A stretch of 33,307 nt of DNA from Streptomyces mexicanus (GCF_902506575.1 NZ_LR732544.1:2557477-2590783), one strand, 5' to 3'. Counted from the stretch's first letter, positions 23,109-31,860 are shown. Notes: generated from the sequence alone by a model not told the origin. Numbers and translations are program-made.

Positions 23109-23857
23109 CCCCGCGCGTGCGGCTGTGGCTGGTGTGCCTGGGCGGCGGCGGCCTGGCCGCGCTGCTCGTCGCGGCCTGCCTGCGCCTGCCCGCCTTCGGT
23201 GGCCTGTGGCACCCCTACGGCGACCGGGCCGTGCGCACCTCCCTGGCCCGGCACACCGCCAACACCGTCGCCTCCGTCAACTTCGACCAGCGCGCCTTCG
23301 ACACGATGGGCGAGATGACGATCCTGTTCGGGGCCGTCCTCGGCTGCGTGGTGCTGCTGCGGCAGGCCCGCGACGAGCACCGCGACCCGCCCGAGCCCTG
23401 CGAGGTCGTCCCCCCGGTGCGCCGCTACGCGCTGATCGTGCTGCCCGTCGCCCTGGTCACCGGCCTGTACGTCATCGCCCACGGCCAGCTCAGCCCCGGC
23501 GGCGGGTTCCAGGGCGGCGTGGTCGCCGCGACCTCCCTGCACCTGATGTACCTCGGCGCCGACTACGCCGCCCTGGAACGCATCCGTCCCGTCGAGGCCT
23601 ACGAGGTCACCGACGCGCTGTCCGCCTCGGCCTACCTGCTGCTGGGCCTGGCCGGGGTGCTGACGGGCACCGCCTTCCTCGCCAACACCCTGCTGCCCTA
23701 CGGCACCTTCAACACGCTGTCCTCCGGCGGCACCGTGCCGCTGCTGAACGCGGCCATCGGCGTGGAGGTCGCCTGCGCGGTGGTGGTGCTGCTGGCCCGC
23801 TTCCTGGACCAGGCCGTCGAGATCGAGGAGGCGAAAGGGGAGATGAGCGCGCCGTGA
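23105..23857 (+). CDS. MbhE-MrpB fused antiporter subunit
   Basis: A 250-residue membrane protein. Residues about 1-88 match the MbhE/MrpA C-terminal module (TANTVASVNFDQRAFDTMGEMTILFGA in its conserved part). Residues about 105-240 are MrpB/MnhB with the diagnostic HGQLSPGGGFQGG motif and further helices. The usual MrpB is about 140 residues, so this is a fusion of two complex subunits. The start GTG 23105 overlaps the upstream stop by 4 nt and its stop overlaps MrpC by 4 nt, implying tight translational coupling. Confidence 0.88.
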   Translation: MTPRVRLWLVCLGGGGLAALLVAACLRLPAFGGLWHPYGDRAVRTSLARHTANTVASVNFDQRAFDTMGEMTILFGAVLGCVVLLRQARDEHRDPPEPCEVVPPVRRYALIVLPVALVTGLYVIAHGQLSPGGGFQGGVVAATSLHLMYLGADYAALERIRPVEAYEVTDALSASAYLLLGLAGVLTGTAFLANTLLPYGTFNTLSSGGTVPLLNAAIGVEVACAVVVLLARFLDQAVEIEEAKGEMSAP

Positions 23858-24213
23858 GTTCCGTGCTGCACGTGCTGCCGTACCTGGTGGCCGCGTGGGG
23901 GTTCCTGGCCGGCTGCTACGGCCTGGCCACCAGCCGCAACCTGATCCACGCGGTGGGCTGCCTGGCGGGGTGCCAGTCGGCGACGTACATCCTGCTGCTG
24001 GCCGTCGGCTACCGCGACGGCGGCACCGCGCCCGTCTTCTCCGACATCCGGCCCGGCTCCCGGCCCGTGGTCGACCCGGTCGTGCAGGCCCTCACCCTCA
24101 CCGACATCGTCGTCGGCGCCACGGTGACCGCGCTGCTGCTCGCGCTGACCGTGCAGATCGCCAAACGGCACGGCACCGTGGACCCCGACGAGCTGAGGGA
24201 GCTGCGCGGCTGA
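23854..24213 (+). CDS. mrpC: MrpC (NuoK-like) antiporter subunit
   Basis: A 119-residue protein with three hydrophobic helices related to NuoK: LVAAWGFLAGCYGLATSRNLIHAVGCL, then SATYILLLAVG, then DPVVQALTLTDIVVGATVTALLLAL. The DPVVQALTLTDIVVG segment is diagnostic of MrpC/MnhC. It probably forms part of the proton or cation path. GTG 23854 overlaps the previous stop by 4 nt and the TGA shares one base with the ATG of the next gene. Confidence 0.92.
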   Translation: MSSVLHVLPYLVAAWGFLAGCYGLATSRNLIHAVGCLAGCQSATYILLLAVGYRDGGTAPVFSDIRPGSRPVVDPVVQALTLTDIVVGATVTALLLALTVQIAKRHGTVDPDELRELRG

Positions 24214-25994
24214 TGCACCATCTGCTGCCGCTGCTGCCCGCGATCCCGCTGCTGGTGGCCGCCGTGCTGGTCGCGGGCGGCCGCCGGCTGCCGCGGCCGG
24301 CCGCCGAGTCCCTCGCCTCCCTGACCGCGGCCGCGACGGCCGCCCTCGCCGTGTTCCTGCTGCTGCACTCCTCGCCGCCGCTGGTGGAGTGGGTCGGCGG
24401 CTGGTTCCCGCGGCACGGCGAGAGCGTGGGCATCGTGCTGCTGGGCGATGGCGCCTCGCTCGGCATGGCGGCGCTGGTGTCGCTGCTGACGCTGGCCGCG
24501 CTGGCGTACTCCTGGCACTACTTCGACGAACCGCCCCGCGGCCACGCCGGTTCCTACCCGGCGATGATGCTGCTCTTCCAGGGCGGCATGTGCGGCTTCG
24601 CGCTCGCCGGCGACCTCTTCAACGCGTTCGTGTTCTTCGAGCTGATGGGCGTCGTCGCCTACGCGCTGACCGGCTACCGCATCGACGAGGCCAAGGCGGT
24701 GCAGGGCGCGCTGAGCTTCGCGCTCGTCAACTCGCTCGGCGCGTACTTCATGCTCATGGGGATCGCCCTGCTGTACGCCCGCACCGGCGAGCTGGCCATG
24801 GCGAAGATCGGGCAGGGGCTGGACCGGGCGGCCGGGCACCACGGGCCGGACGTGCTGGTCCTGGCCGGCTTCGCGCTGTTCCTGACCGGACTGCTGGTCA
24901 AGGCCGCCGCCGTGCCCTTCCAGTTCTGGCTGCCCGACGCGCACGCCGTCGCGCCCACCCCCGTGTGCATGCTGCTGTCCGGTGTGATGGTCGAACTCGG
25001 CGTCTACGGCGTCTGGCGGGTCCACGGGCTGGTCTTCGCCGGGCCGGGCGGCGTGCCCGCGGCCGACGCCACGCGGGTGCTGGTGGTGCTCGGCGTGCTG
25101 ACCGCCGCCGTCGGCTCGGTGATGTGCTGGTACCAGCGGCACATCAAGCGGCTGCTGGCCTTCTCCACCATCTCCCACACCGGCCTGTTCCTGCTCGGCA
25201 TCGGCGTGCTCAGACCCGAGGGCGACGTGGGGACCGCGTTGTACGTGCTCGGCCACGCGGGTGTCAAGGCCGCGCTGTTCGCGTGCGCCGGCGTGCTGCT
25301 GGACCGCTACGGCACCGTCGACGAGTTCCAGCTGCACGGCCGGGCCCGGCGCCTGCGCGGCGTCGGCGTCCTGTTCGCCGTCGGCGCCCTGGCCCTGGCC
25401 GGGCTGCCGCCCTTCGCCACCGGCCTGGGCAAGGCCGTCAGCGAGGAGGCCGTCGGCGGCCCGCTCACCGTCGTGTACGTCCTCGCCTCGGCGCTGACCG
25501 GGGGAGCGGTGCTGCGGGTCGCCGCCCGGGTCTTCCTCGGCCTGGGCCGCCGGCCCGCGGCGGAGGACGGGCAGGAGCGCGAGGAGGACAAGACGTCCGG
25601 CGGCTCGGAAGAGCCGGAGACCCGGCAGCGGCTGACCGGGGTCCCGGCGACGATGCGGACGGTGCCCGCGGTGCTGCTCGCAGCGGCCCTCCTGGCCGGG
25701 GCCGTGCCCGGCTTCGCCGAGGCGGCCGGGCACGCCGTGGAGGAGTCCGGCAGCCCGGGGGTGTTCTCCTCGGCGCACTGGACCGCGAGCGGGGTCCTGC
25801 TGGACCTGCTGTCCACGCTGCTGGCGGCCGTCCTCGCGGGCGTCGCCGTGGCCCGGCCCGGGCTGCTGTCCGCCCCCGGCTGGGCGCTGCCGCTGCGGCG
25901 CCTGCAGTCGGGGCACGTCGGCGACTACGTGGCCTGGCTGCTGCTGGGCACGGCCCTGCTCGGGGCGCTCGCCCTGCCGGGCGTGCTGGGCTGA
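24213..25994 (+). CDS. mrpD: MrpD-type proton-translocating antiporter subunit
   Basis: A 593-residue, many-helix protein of the NuoL/M/N-MrpA/D family. It has the conserved Glu in FFELMGVVAYALTGY, the Lys in GLLVKAAAVPFQFWLPDAH, and the RLLAFSTISHTG loop, followed by HAGVKAALFACAGVLL. A charged cytoplasmic insert (about residues 449-475, with EREEDKTSGG) precedes the last helices. It is the only large antiporter-like subunit of this operon. The ATG at 24213 shares one base with the MrpC stop. Coupled cation/proton exchange for pH or sodium homeostasis is the expected role. Confidence 0.92.
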   Translation: MHHLLPLLPAIPLLVAAVLVAGGRRLPRPAAESLASLTAAATAALAVFLLLHSSPPLVEWVGGWFPRHGESVGIVLLGDGASLGMAALVSLLTLAALAYSWHYFDEPPRGHAGSYPAMMLLFQGGMCGFALAGDLFNAFVFFELMGVVAYALTGYRIDEAKAVQGALSFALVNSLGAYFMLMGIALLYARTGELAMAKIGQGLDRAAGHHGPDVLVLAGFALFLTGLLVKAAAVPFQFWLPDAHAVAPTPVCMLLSGVMVELGVYGVWRVHGLVFAGPGGVPAADATRVLVVLGVLTAAVGSVMCWYQRHIKRLLAFSTISHTGLFLLGIGVLRPEGDVGTALYVLGHAGVKAALFACAGVLLDRYGTVDEFQLHGRARRLRGVGVLFAVGALALAGLPPFATGLGKAVSEEAVGGPLTVVYVLASALTGGAVLRVAARVFLGLGRRPAAEDGQEREEDKTSGGSEEPETRQRLTGVPATMRTVPAVLLAAALLAGAVPGFAEAAGHAVEESGSPGVFSSAHWTASGVLLDLLSTLLAAVLAGVAVARPGLLSAPGWALPLRRLQSGHVGDYVAWLLLGTALLGALALPGVLG

Positions 25995-26021
25995 CCCCGG
26001 CGGCGGTGACGTCAGTAGCAT
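25991..26021 (+). promoter_or_regulatory. Weak promoter candidate for the PRPP synthetase gene
   Basis: TAGCAT (26016-26021) fits TANNNT and lies 39 nt before the GTG start. CTGACC (25991-25996) is a weak -35 at a long 19-bp spacing. The perfect palindrome TGACGTCA (26007-26014) lies between them. Confidence 0.3.
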
Positions 26022-26060
26022 GAGCGCGGCAGCCCGAGGCGATCAGGCGAGGAGCGGATC

Positions 26061-27032
26061 GTGCGAGACATCGCGGTGTTCAGCGGCAGCGCCCCCCCCG
26101 ACCTGGCCGCGGAGGTCTGCGCGCACCTCGGCGTCCCGCTCAGCCCCGCCCGGGTCAGCCGGTTCGCCAACGACTGCCTTGAGGTGCAGTTGCAGGCCAA
26201 CTGCCGCGAACGGGACGTCTTTCTGATCCAGCCGCTGGTCAAACCGGTGCAGGAGCACCTCGTGGAGCTGCTGCTGATGTGCGACGCGGCCCGCGGTGCC
26301 TCCGCCGGGCGGATCACCGTCGTCATGCCGCACTACGCCTACGCCCGCTCCGACAAGAAGGACGCCCCGCGCATCTCGCTCGGCGGGCGGCTGGTCGCGG
26401 ACCTGCTGGTGGCCGCCGGCACCAGCCGCGTGCTGACCATGACCCTGCACGCGCCGCAGGTGCACGGCTTCTTCACGGTGCCCGTCGACCACCTGCACGC
26501 GCTGCGCGAACTGGCCGCGCACTTCCGGCAGTACGACCTCACCCGCACCACCGTGGTCTCCCCGGACCTCGGCAACGCCAAGGAGGCCGCCGCGTTCGCC
26601 CGGCTGCTCGGCGTCCAGGTGGCCGCCGGCGCCAAACAGCGCCACGCCGACGACCGGGTGACCATCACCTCCGTCATCGGCGACGTCGCCGGACGCGACG
26701 TGATCGTGCTGGACGACGAGATCGCCCGGGGCAGCACGGTGCTGGAACTGCTGGACCGGCTGCGCGAGGCCAAGGCCCGCTCGATCCGGGTGGCGTGCAC
26801 GCACGGCCTGTTCGCGGCCGACGCCCTGAAACGGCTGAGCGAGCAGGACGACGTGCTGGAGATCGTGTGCACCAACACCGTTCCGGTGCCGGTTGAGGAC
26901 CACGACGGCCACCGGGCGCACCGGGACAAGCTGCGGGTGCTGTCCGTCGCGCCCGCGCTCGCCGAGGCCGTGCGCCGCATCCACAACGGGGAGTCGGTCA
27001 GCGCCCTGTTCGACGCGGCGCGCGGCGAGTAG
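26061..27032 (+). CDS. Ribose-phosphate pyrophosphokinase paralogue
   Basis: A 323-residue PRPP synthetase-family enzyme (ribose-5-phosphate + ATP to PRPP + AMP). Family landmarks are present: RDVFLIQPL, HYAYARSDKK (91-100), LVADLL, the LHAPQVHGFF segment with His130, VVSPDLGNAKEAA, and the PRPP loop VIVLDDEIARGST. The loop departs from the usual DD-x-I-DTAGT (Ala, Arg and Ser replace Asp, Thr and Gly), and FANDCLE replaces the common FSDGE ATP-site segment. It looks like a second, diverged Prs rather than the housekeeping enzyme. The start is GTG 26061 with GAGGAG upstream. It follows the Mrp operon after 66 nt and may be partly cotranscribed. Confidence 0.88.
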   Translation: MRDIAVFSGSAPPDLAAEVCAHLGVPLSPARVSRFANDCLEVQLQANCRERDVFLIQPLVKPVQEHLVELLLMCDAARGASAGRITVVMPHYAYARSDKKDAPRISLGGRLVADLLVAAGTSRVLTMTLHAPQVHGFFTVPVDHLHALRELAAHFRQYDLTRTTVVSPDLGNAKEAAAFARLLGVQVAAGAKQRHADDRVTITSVIGDVAGRDVIVLDDEIARGSTVLELLDRLREAKARSIRVACTHGLFAADALKRLSEQDDVLEIVCTNTVPVPVEDHDGHRAHRDKLRVLSVAPALAEAVRRIHNGESVSALFDAARGE

Positions 27033-27071
27033 CCCCGGCGGCGGCGGGCACGCCCCGACGGCCCCCGGCGG

Positions 27072-27452
27072 TCACCCGGAGCCGGACGCGGCCCGGGGCT
27101 GGGCCAGGGCCGCCTGGAGGGTCGGCTGCGGCGGCAGCAGCCGGGCCAGGCCGGTGACCTTCAGGATGCGCAGCGTCAGCGGATGGGTGCACACCAGGCG
27201 CAGCTCGCCGCCCCGCTCCAGCAGCCGGCCGCGGGCCCGGTAGAGCAGGCGCAGCCCGGAGCAGTCGAAGAACTCGATCGCGCTCAGGTCGATCACGACC
27301 CGCGCCCCGGGCCGGTCCGTCACCCGGTCCAGACACGGAATGATCTCCTCCGCCGCGGCGAGGTCGATCTCACCGCGCAGCGCCAGCACGGTGCACCCGC
27401 GCTCCCGGTGGACGCGCACGTGCCGGGTGAACGGCGCGGGGTCCTGCGGCAC
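27072..27452 (-). CDS. STAS-domain anti-sigma factor antagonist
   Basis: A 126-residue SpoIIAA/RsbV-like protein. The core runs from HRERGCTVLALRGEIDLAAA to VVIDLSAIEFFDCSGLRLL, with the phosphorylatable Ser in DCSGL, followed by GGELRLVCTHPLTLRILKVTGL. Such proteins bind RsbW-like kinases when dephosphorylated and release sigma factor. The start is GTG 27452, ten bases after GGGAGG; an in-frame ATG at 27557 lacks a ribosome site. It stands alone here, convergent with the Prs gene. Possible partners elsewhere in the window are the RsbW-like ATPase at 1580 and the SpoIIE phosphatase at 12234, but this link is conjecture. Confidence 0.9.
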   Translation of the reverse strand: MPQDPAPFTRHVRVHRERGCTVLALRGEIDLAAAEEIIPCLDRVTDRPGARVVIDLSAIEFFDCSGLRLLYRARGRLLERGGELRLVCTHPLTLRILKVTGLARLLPPQPTLQAALAQPRAASGSG

Positions 27453-27564
27453 GACGGCATCGCCTCCCAGGGTCAGGGTCCGGGCGGGCGGGGGATGCCG
27501 AGCCGCAACCCCTGCCTCTGCCCGGCAAGTTACCCTCCTTGGAGTGAATTCCAGCATGTTCGAT

Positions 27565-27576
27565 TGACATATGTCA
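27565..27576. promoter_or_regulatory. 12-bp perfect palindrome upstream of the STAS gene
   Basis: TGACATATGTCA is perfectly self-complementary and A/T-rich in a very G/C-rich region. It lies about 113 nt upstream of the STAS start and 22 nt past the stop of the oxidoreductase gene. Its form resembles MarR- or PadR-type operators. No regulator gene is adjacent. Confidence 0.4.
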
Positions 27577-27597
27577 TCGCGTTACTGCCGGGCGGGG

Positions 27598-28548
27598 TCA
27601 GTCCATCAGCAGGACCAGCTTGCCGGTGGTGTGGCCGGTCTCGCCCAGCTCGTGCGCCTTGGCCGCCTCCGCCAGCGGGAACGTCCCGGCGATGGTGGCG
27701 CGCAACTGGCCCGCCTCCACCAGCTCCGCGACCGCCCGCATCCCGTAGTGATCGGCGTCCACCAGCATCCGCACCGCCCGCACCCCCAGCCGGTCGGCCT
27801 CCTCGAAGAACTCCCCGGACCCCACCGGCACGATCGACACCACCACGCCGCCCGGCCGCAGCACGCGCAGCGAACGCACCGAGGTGTCCCCACCGAGGGT
27901 GTCCAGCACCACGTCCACGTCCCGCACGGCCTCGGTGACGTCGGTGGTGCGGTAGTCGACGGGTTCGTCCACGCCGATGCCGCGCAGGAAGTCGTGCTTG
28001 CCGGCGCTCGCGGTGCCGATGACGTACGCGCCGCGCGCCTTGGCGATCTGCACGGCCACATGGCCCACCCCGCCGGCCGCCGCGTGGATCAGCACCCGCT
28101 GCCCGGTGCGCAGCCCCGCCTGCTCCACCAGGGCCTGCCAGGCGGTCAGCGAGACCAACGGCAGCGCGCCCGCCTGGGTGTGGTCGATCCCGGCGGGCTT
28201 GCGGACCAGGGCGCGGGCCGGGACGGTGACGTACTCGGCGTGCGAACCGTGGCCGAACGGGTAGGGCAGCATGCCGAAGACCTCGTCCCCGGGCCGGAAG
28301 AGAGCCACGCCGACGCCGGTCTCCTCGACCACGCCGGAGACGTCCCAGCCCAGCACGAACGGCGGTTCGCCGAGGAAGCGGCCGGTCGCGCGGTGCTTCC
28401 AGTCCGTCGGGTTCACCCCGGCGGCCCGCACCCGGACCAGCACCTCGTTGGGCCGCGGCACCGGCCGCTCCAGCTCGATCAGCCGCAGCACCTCGGGCCC
28501 GCCGAGGGTGTCCTGGCCGACGGCCCGCATCGTCTTCGTATCGCTCAT
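27598..28548 (-). CDS. Zinc-free medium-chain reductase, NADPH:quinone oxidoreductase-like
   Basis: A 316-residue medium-chain dehydrogenase/reductase. An N-terminal GroES-like domain (EVLVRVRAAGVNPTDWKHR, then GWDVSGVV) is followed by a Rossmann domain with AAAGGVGHVAVQIAKARGA (NADPH motif). The structural and catalytic zinc ligands of alcohol dehydrogenases are missing, as in the quinone oxidoreductase group. It probably reduces quinones or enones. No ribosome site precedes the ATG at 28548; a promoter -10 ends seven bases upstream, so the message may be leaderless. It is divergent from the VOC gene. Confidence 0.92.
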   Translation of the reverse strand: MSDTKTMRAVGQDTLGGPEVLRLIELERPVPRPNEVLVRVRAAGVNPTDWKHRATGRFLGEPPFVLGWDVSGVVEETGVGVALFRPGDEVFGMLPYPFGHGSHAEYVTVPARALVRKPAGIDHTQAGALPLVSLTAWQALVEQAGLRTGQRVLIHAAAGGVGHVAVQIAKARGAYVIGTASAGKHDFLRGIGVDEPVDYRTTDVTEAVRDVDVVLDTLGGDTSVRSLRVLRPGGVVVSIVPVGSGEFFEEADRLGVRAVRMLVDADHYGMRAVAELVEAGQLRATIAGTFPLAEAAKAHELGETGHTTGKLVLLMD

Positions 28549-28555
28549 GGGATCC

Positions 28556-28584
28556 AGCCTGCCCCCGATCTCCCAGCACCACAA
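28556..28584 (-). promoter_or_regulatory. Leaderless promoter candidate for the oxidoreductase gene
   Basis: On the minus strand TTGTGG (28584-28579), 17 bp, CAGGCT (28561-28556), then seven bases to the ATG. The spacing is ideal for transcription starting at the start codon. Confidence 0.45.
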
Positions 28585-28762
28585 CGACGGGCCGGCCCCG
28601 CCCGGCGCGCACGGGCTGCCGGAACGCTGCCGGCGGCCCGTCGGCCGGGCCCGGTCCACGGCGGGCGGGCCGCGGCGGCCGACTGAACGCCCGCGCCCGG
28701 GAAAGAGGGAAGAGGAGGGCGGCGGGCACCAACGCCCTGCCGCCGGACCCATCGGAGGAGAC

Positions 28763-29155
28763 ATGCCACTGGTGACCGCGGGCGTCGTGGTGCTCGACTG
28801 CGCGGAGCCCGAGAAACTCGCCGCGTTCTACAAGGGGCTGCTTCAGGCGGAGGAGACGGACGCGAGCGCCAACCTGGTGGAGATCAGGGCCGCCGACGGA
28901 CTGCGTCTGGCCTTCCGGCGCGACGCGAACGCCACCCCGCCGAGCTGGCCGCGCCCGGAGAACTCCCTCCAGGTCCACCTGGACTTCCTCGTGGAGGACC
29001 TGGACGCCGCGGAACGGCGGGTCGTCGAGCTGGGCGGCCGGCCGATCGAGGCGAAGGACATCCCCGGCCGCTCCGAGGAGCGCGGCTGCTCCGATCCGGC
29101 CGGCCACAGTTTCACCCTCCGCCTCGCCCGCCAGAGGGCTCCCAAACAAGGCTGA
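28763..29155 (+). CDS. VOC-family (glyoxalase-like) protein
   Basis: A 130-residue vicinal-oxygen-chelate protein with paired beta-alpha-beta-beta-beta units: TAGVVVLDCAEPEKLAAFYKGLL, NLVEIRAADGLRLAF, then VHLDFLVEDLDAAERRVVELGG and the DPAGHSFTLRL ending. Candidate metal ligands are the His of VHLDF and the His of GHSFTL, but full ligand conservation is not clear. These proteins range from dioxygenases to resistance and non-enzymatic binding proteins, so function is open. The ATG at 28763 has GGAGGAG upstream. It is divergent from the oxidoreductase gene. Confidence 0.9.
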   Translation: MPLVTAGVVVLDCAEPEKLAAFYKGLLQAEETDASANLVEIRAADGLRLAFRRDANATPPSWPRPENSLQVHLDFLVEDLDAAERRVVELGGRPIEAKDIPGRSEERGCSDPAGHSFTLRLARQRAPKQG

Positions 29156-29281
29156 AGGAGGCCGCGGGACGGGCGCGGCGGTACCGGCCGCCGGCCCCCG
29201 CCGGGGCGGGGACGGGCGGCGCCCCCGCCGCGACCCACACGCACGCGCGGGTCGGTAGAGTCGGCTGTATATACGAGCCGG

Positions 29282-29292
29282 CCCCCCCCCCC
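29282..29292 (+). repeat. Homopolymer run of 11 cytosines
   Basis: Eleven consecutive C between the VOC gene and the coiled-coil gene, 28 bp before the GTG at 29320. Such a tract is prone to slippage and to sequencing error. It lies in the presumed 5' leader, downstream of a TAGAGT/TATATA-containing stretch (29256-29273) that may hold the promoter. Confidence 0.85.
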
Positions 29293-29319
29293 GTCCCGCC
29301 CGCCGCCCGCGCCGTCCTC

Positions 29320-30691
29320 GTGCTGATGGGCCTGCCGCTGCTGGCCGTGCTGGCGCTGCCCGCCGCGTTCGCCGGCGGAGGCACGCGACGCTGGTTCGGC
29401 GGGCGGGCCGACAGTCAGCGGGCGCAGGCGCAGGAGGCCAAGGACGCGGCCGCCGCCGCCTTCTACGAACTGGACACCGCCCAGCGGGACCTGCGGATCT
29501 CGGTGGAGACGATCACGGCCGTCGACGACTCCCCCGCGGCCCGGCAGGCGGTGGCGGAGTTCGAGGCGCTGGGCCGGCGCATCGACGAGGCCAGTCAGCG
29601 GTACATCCAGGCCGTGGACGCCACGGACCTGGACCGCCACGACCTGGAGGCGTCCGCCGCCGCCCGGGCGCGCACCGCCCTGGTCGCCGCCAAGGACGAA
29701 CTGCTGAACATCAAGCGGGAGCTGGACCGTTTCGCCAGTGGACTCGGGCCGCTGCTCGGCAAGGCCGAGACGGAACTGGCCCGGGTGGCGCCCGCCGTGG
29801 AGCGGGCCCGGCAGGCGCTGCGGGGGGCCGGTGCGGCCCTGGACGCCGCGCGCGGCGCGGGCCTCGGGGCCGACGACCTGGCCGCCCGGCTGGCCGCGCT
29901 CGCACCGGAGTTGACGAAGCTGAACGAGGGCGCGGGCCGGCACGGCGTGCGGCCGACGCTGCAGCGGGCCGAGCGGGTGGCGCGGGAGGCGGAGGCGATC
30001 CGCTCGGCGGCCGAACGCCTGCCGGAGCAGGCCGCCGAGATCGACCACCGGCTGGTGTCGCTGCGCACCCGGGCGCAGGCGCTGACCACGCGCGCCGGGC
30101 AGGTGGAGCCGGTGCTCAGCGAGCTGCGGCGCCGGTTCACGGCCGCCTGCTGGCAGGATCTGCAGCATGTGCCGGAGCAGGCCGCGCAGAACGTGCGGCA
30201 GGCGGAGGCGAAGCTGAAGGAGGCACAGGCGGCGCGGGACGCGCAGCGCTGGCCGGACGCCACCGCGCTGCTGTCGACCGTGCGGGCGCTGCTGAACGCC
30301 ACCGACGAGGCGGTCTCGGCCGCCGGTGACCGGCTGGCCCGGCTGAACGCGGTGCAGAAGGACCCGCAGACGGAGATCGAACGGACCCGGTTCGCGATCC
30401 GCGACGCCCAGCGGCTGGCCATGTCGGGCCGTACGGCGCCGGATCCGCGCCACGCCCGCCCGCTCGACGACTCCGTGGCCCGGCTGGAGCGGGCGGTGGC
30501 GGGCCTGGAGGAGGGCCGCCATCCCGACTACTGGCACTTCCTGACCGAGACCGAGGCGGTCCGGCAGACGGTGGCCCAGGTGGTGGCGCGGATCCGACAG
30601 GAGCGGGGGGCCGGCCGCTGGGGCGGGGGCGGCTGCGCGCCCCGCGCCGGGCCGGCTCCCGCCCCGGGAGGACACCGCTCAGGTGCGGTAG
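29320..30691 (+). CDS. Membrane-anchored coiled-coil protein, 3' end uncertain
   Basis: The first 21 residues are a hydrophobic anchor (LPLLAVLALPAAFA). About 410 Ala/Arg/Glu/Leu-rich helical residues follow with heptad character and pairs of sequence-similar helices (AFYELDTAQRDLRISVETI, RWPDATALLSTVRALLNATDEAV). I do not recognise a named family; a surface-exposed or cytoplasmic rod is likely. The frame does not stop near its natural end at about 30620 but stays open, antisense to the amidase gene, to 31863. A one-base shift in the G-rich stretch at 30603-30640 would end it at the TAG at 30689-30691, the end given here. The start (GTG 29320 or ATG 29326) has no ribosome site. Confidence 0.6.
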
Positions 30692-31860
30692 GCGTAGTAG
30701 TACGCGTTCGGGTACGACGCGATCAGGCTCGCCACCGACCGGTTGTAGGTGTTGGTGGAGTGGTACGACACGTACGGCACGCCCTGCGGGCTGCGGTAGG
30801 TGACGATCATCGAGTGGTCCTTGGACCCGTCCCGGTTGAAGTCCATCTGCAGCACGTCACCGACGTCGAGCTGGTAGACGTACGGCAGGCTGGTGACCCG
30901 CTTGGAGGACAGCGCGAACCACGAGAACTCGTTGACGCCGACGAACGAGTCCGACTGGATGTCGGCGGTGCCGAACCACTTGTGCCAGTCGTTGGTGTAG
31001 CCGGGCACGTGCTTCCAGCCGCCCGCCTTGAGGGACTGGCTGACGAAGTTCGTGCAGTCGCCGCCGGCGCCCTGGCCGCTGAAGTCCGGGTAGTCCGGGT
31101 TGTACTTGTTCCAGTACTTCTGCGCGTACGCGGCCATGGCCTTGTAGTCGTACGCGCCCGAGGTCAGGTTCTTCGCCTTGGCCGGCGCGTTGCGCGAGGT
31201 CGAGGCCCGGGTCGCCGCCGGCGGGCTGTCGTCGTCACCGGTCGCCGGCTCGGTCACGGTCGGCGTGGTCGGCTGGTTGACGGCGACACCGTCGTCGGTG
31301 TCCTTGATGCCGGTCAGCTGCCAGTTGCCGTGCTTGTCGGCCTGGAACGACAGCTCGTGGTGCGCCTGGAAGCCGGTGGTCTTCGGCTCGTTGCCGCGCA
31401 CCTTCTCGTACGTCAGCGTGGTGGTCTCGGTGACCTCGGCCTTGGCGTGACGGCCCTTCACCTCCGTGGCGTTCAGCGTGACGCTGGTGCTGGCGGAGCT
31501 GTAGCGCTCACCGAGCTGCTCCAGGCGGTCCTTGCGGCCGCGCAGCTGGGACAGCGCGGAGTCCTCCGCGTGCGCCTGCGTGCCGGACAGGCGGACCTTG
31601 CCGGAGAAGTGCGAGGTCAGCTTGGAGTGCTCGCCGTGCCGGCCGCTGTCGTCCACCAGGGCCTGGGTGCGGTCGGTGAACACCGCGTCGGCCAGCTTCT
31701 GGAACGTGGCCTTGGTGGCCGCGTCGACGGTCGGGTCGTCGGTGACCGCCGCGCCCGCGCTCCAGTTGGGCACCAGGGCCACGCCGGCGACCACCGCGGC
31801 GGCGGACGCCCCGACTATGGTGGCGCGGCGCCGCTTACGGCTCAGTTTTCTCGATTTCAA
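30679..31860 (-). CDS. Secreted amidase-domain protein (papain-like Cys/His)
   Basis: A 393-residue exported protein. An N-terminal SRKLSRKRRR stretch and a hydrophobic segment (ATIVGASAAAVVAGVALVP) form a signal peptide or anchor. A middle part of about 190 residues is beta-rich and polar, followed by a Thr/Pro linker near 200-225. The C-terminal Amidase_6-type domain has catalytic Cys269 in GGDCTNFVSQSL and His349 in KDHSMIVTY, with YHSTNT near the end. Likely cell-wall peptide or amide hydrolysis, but substrate is unknown. The start codon is TTG (31860) with GAGGGGA at good spacing; no better ATG or GTG is in frame. Downstream of the deacetylase-like gene on the same strand. Confidence 0.9.
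   Translation of the reverse strand: MKSRKLSRKRRRATIVGASAAAVVAGVALVPNWSAGAAVTDDPTVDAATKATFQKLADAVFTDRTQALVDDSGRHGEHSKLTSHFSGKVRLSGTQAHAEDSALSQLRGRKDRLEQLGERYSSASTSVTLNATEVKGRHAKAEVTETTTLTYEKVRGNEPKTTGFQAHHELSFQADKHGNWQLTGIKDTDDGVAVNQPTTPTVTEPATGDDDSPPAATRASTSRNAPAKAKNLTSGAYDYKAMAAYAQKYWNKYNPDYPDFSGQGAGGDCTNFVSQSLKAGGWKHVPGYTNDWHKWFGTADIQSDSFVGVNEFSWFALSSKRVTSLPYVYQLDVGDVLQMDFNRDGSKDHSMIVTYRSPQGVPYVSYHSTNTYNRSVASLIASYPNAYYYAYRT

Noticed and set aside
27524..27535. Sigma-B-like GGGTAA before the STAS gene
   Set aside because: No GNNT element at 14-16 bp upstream on the minus strand.
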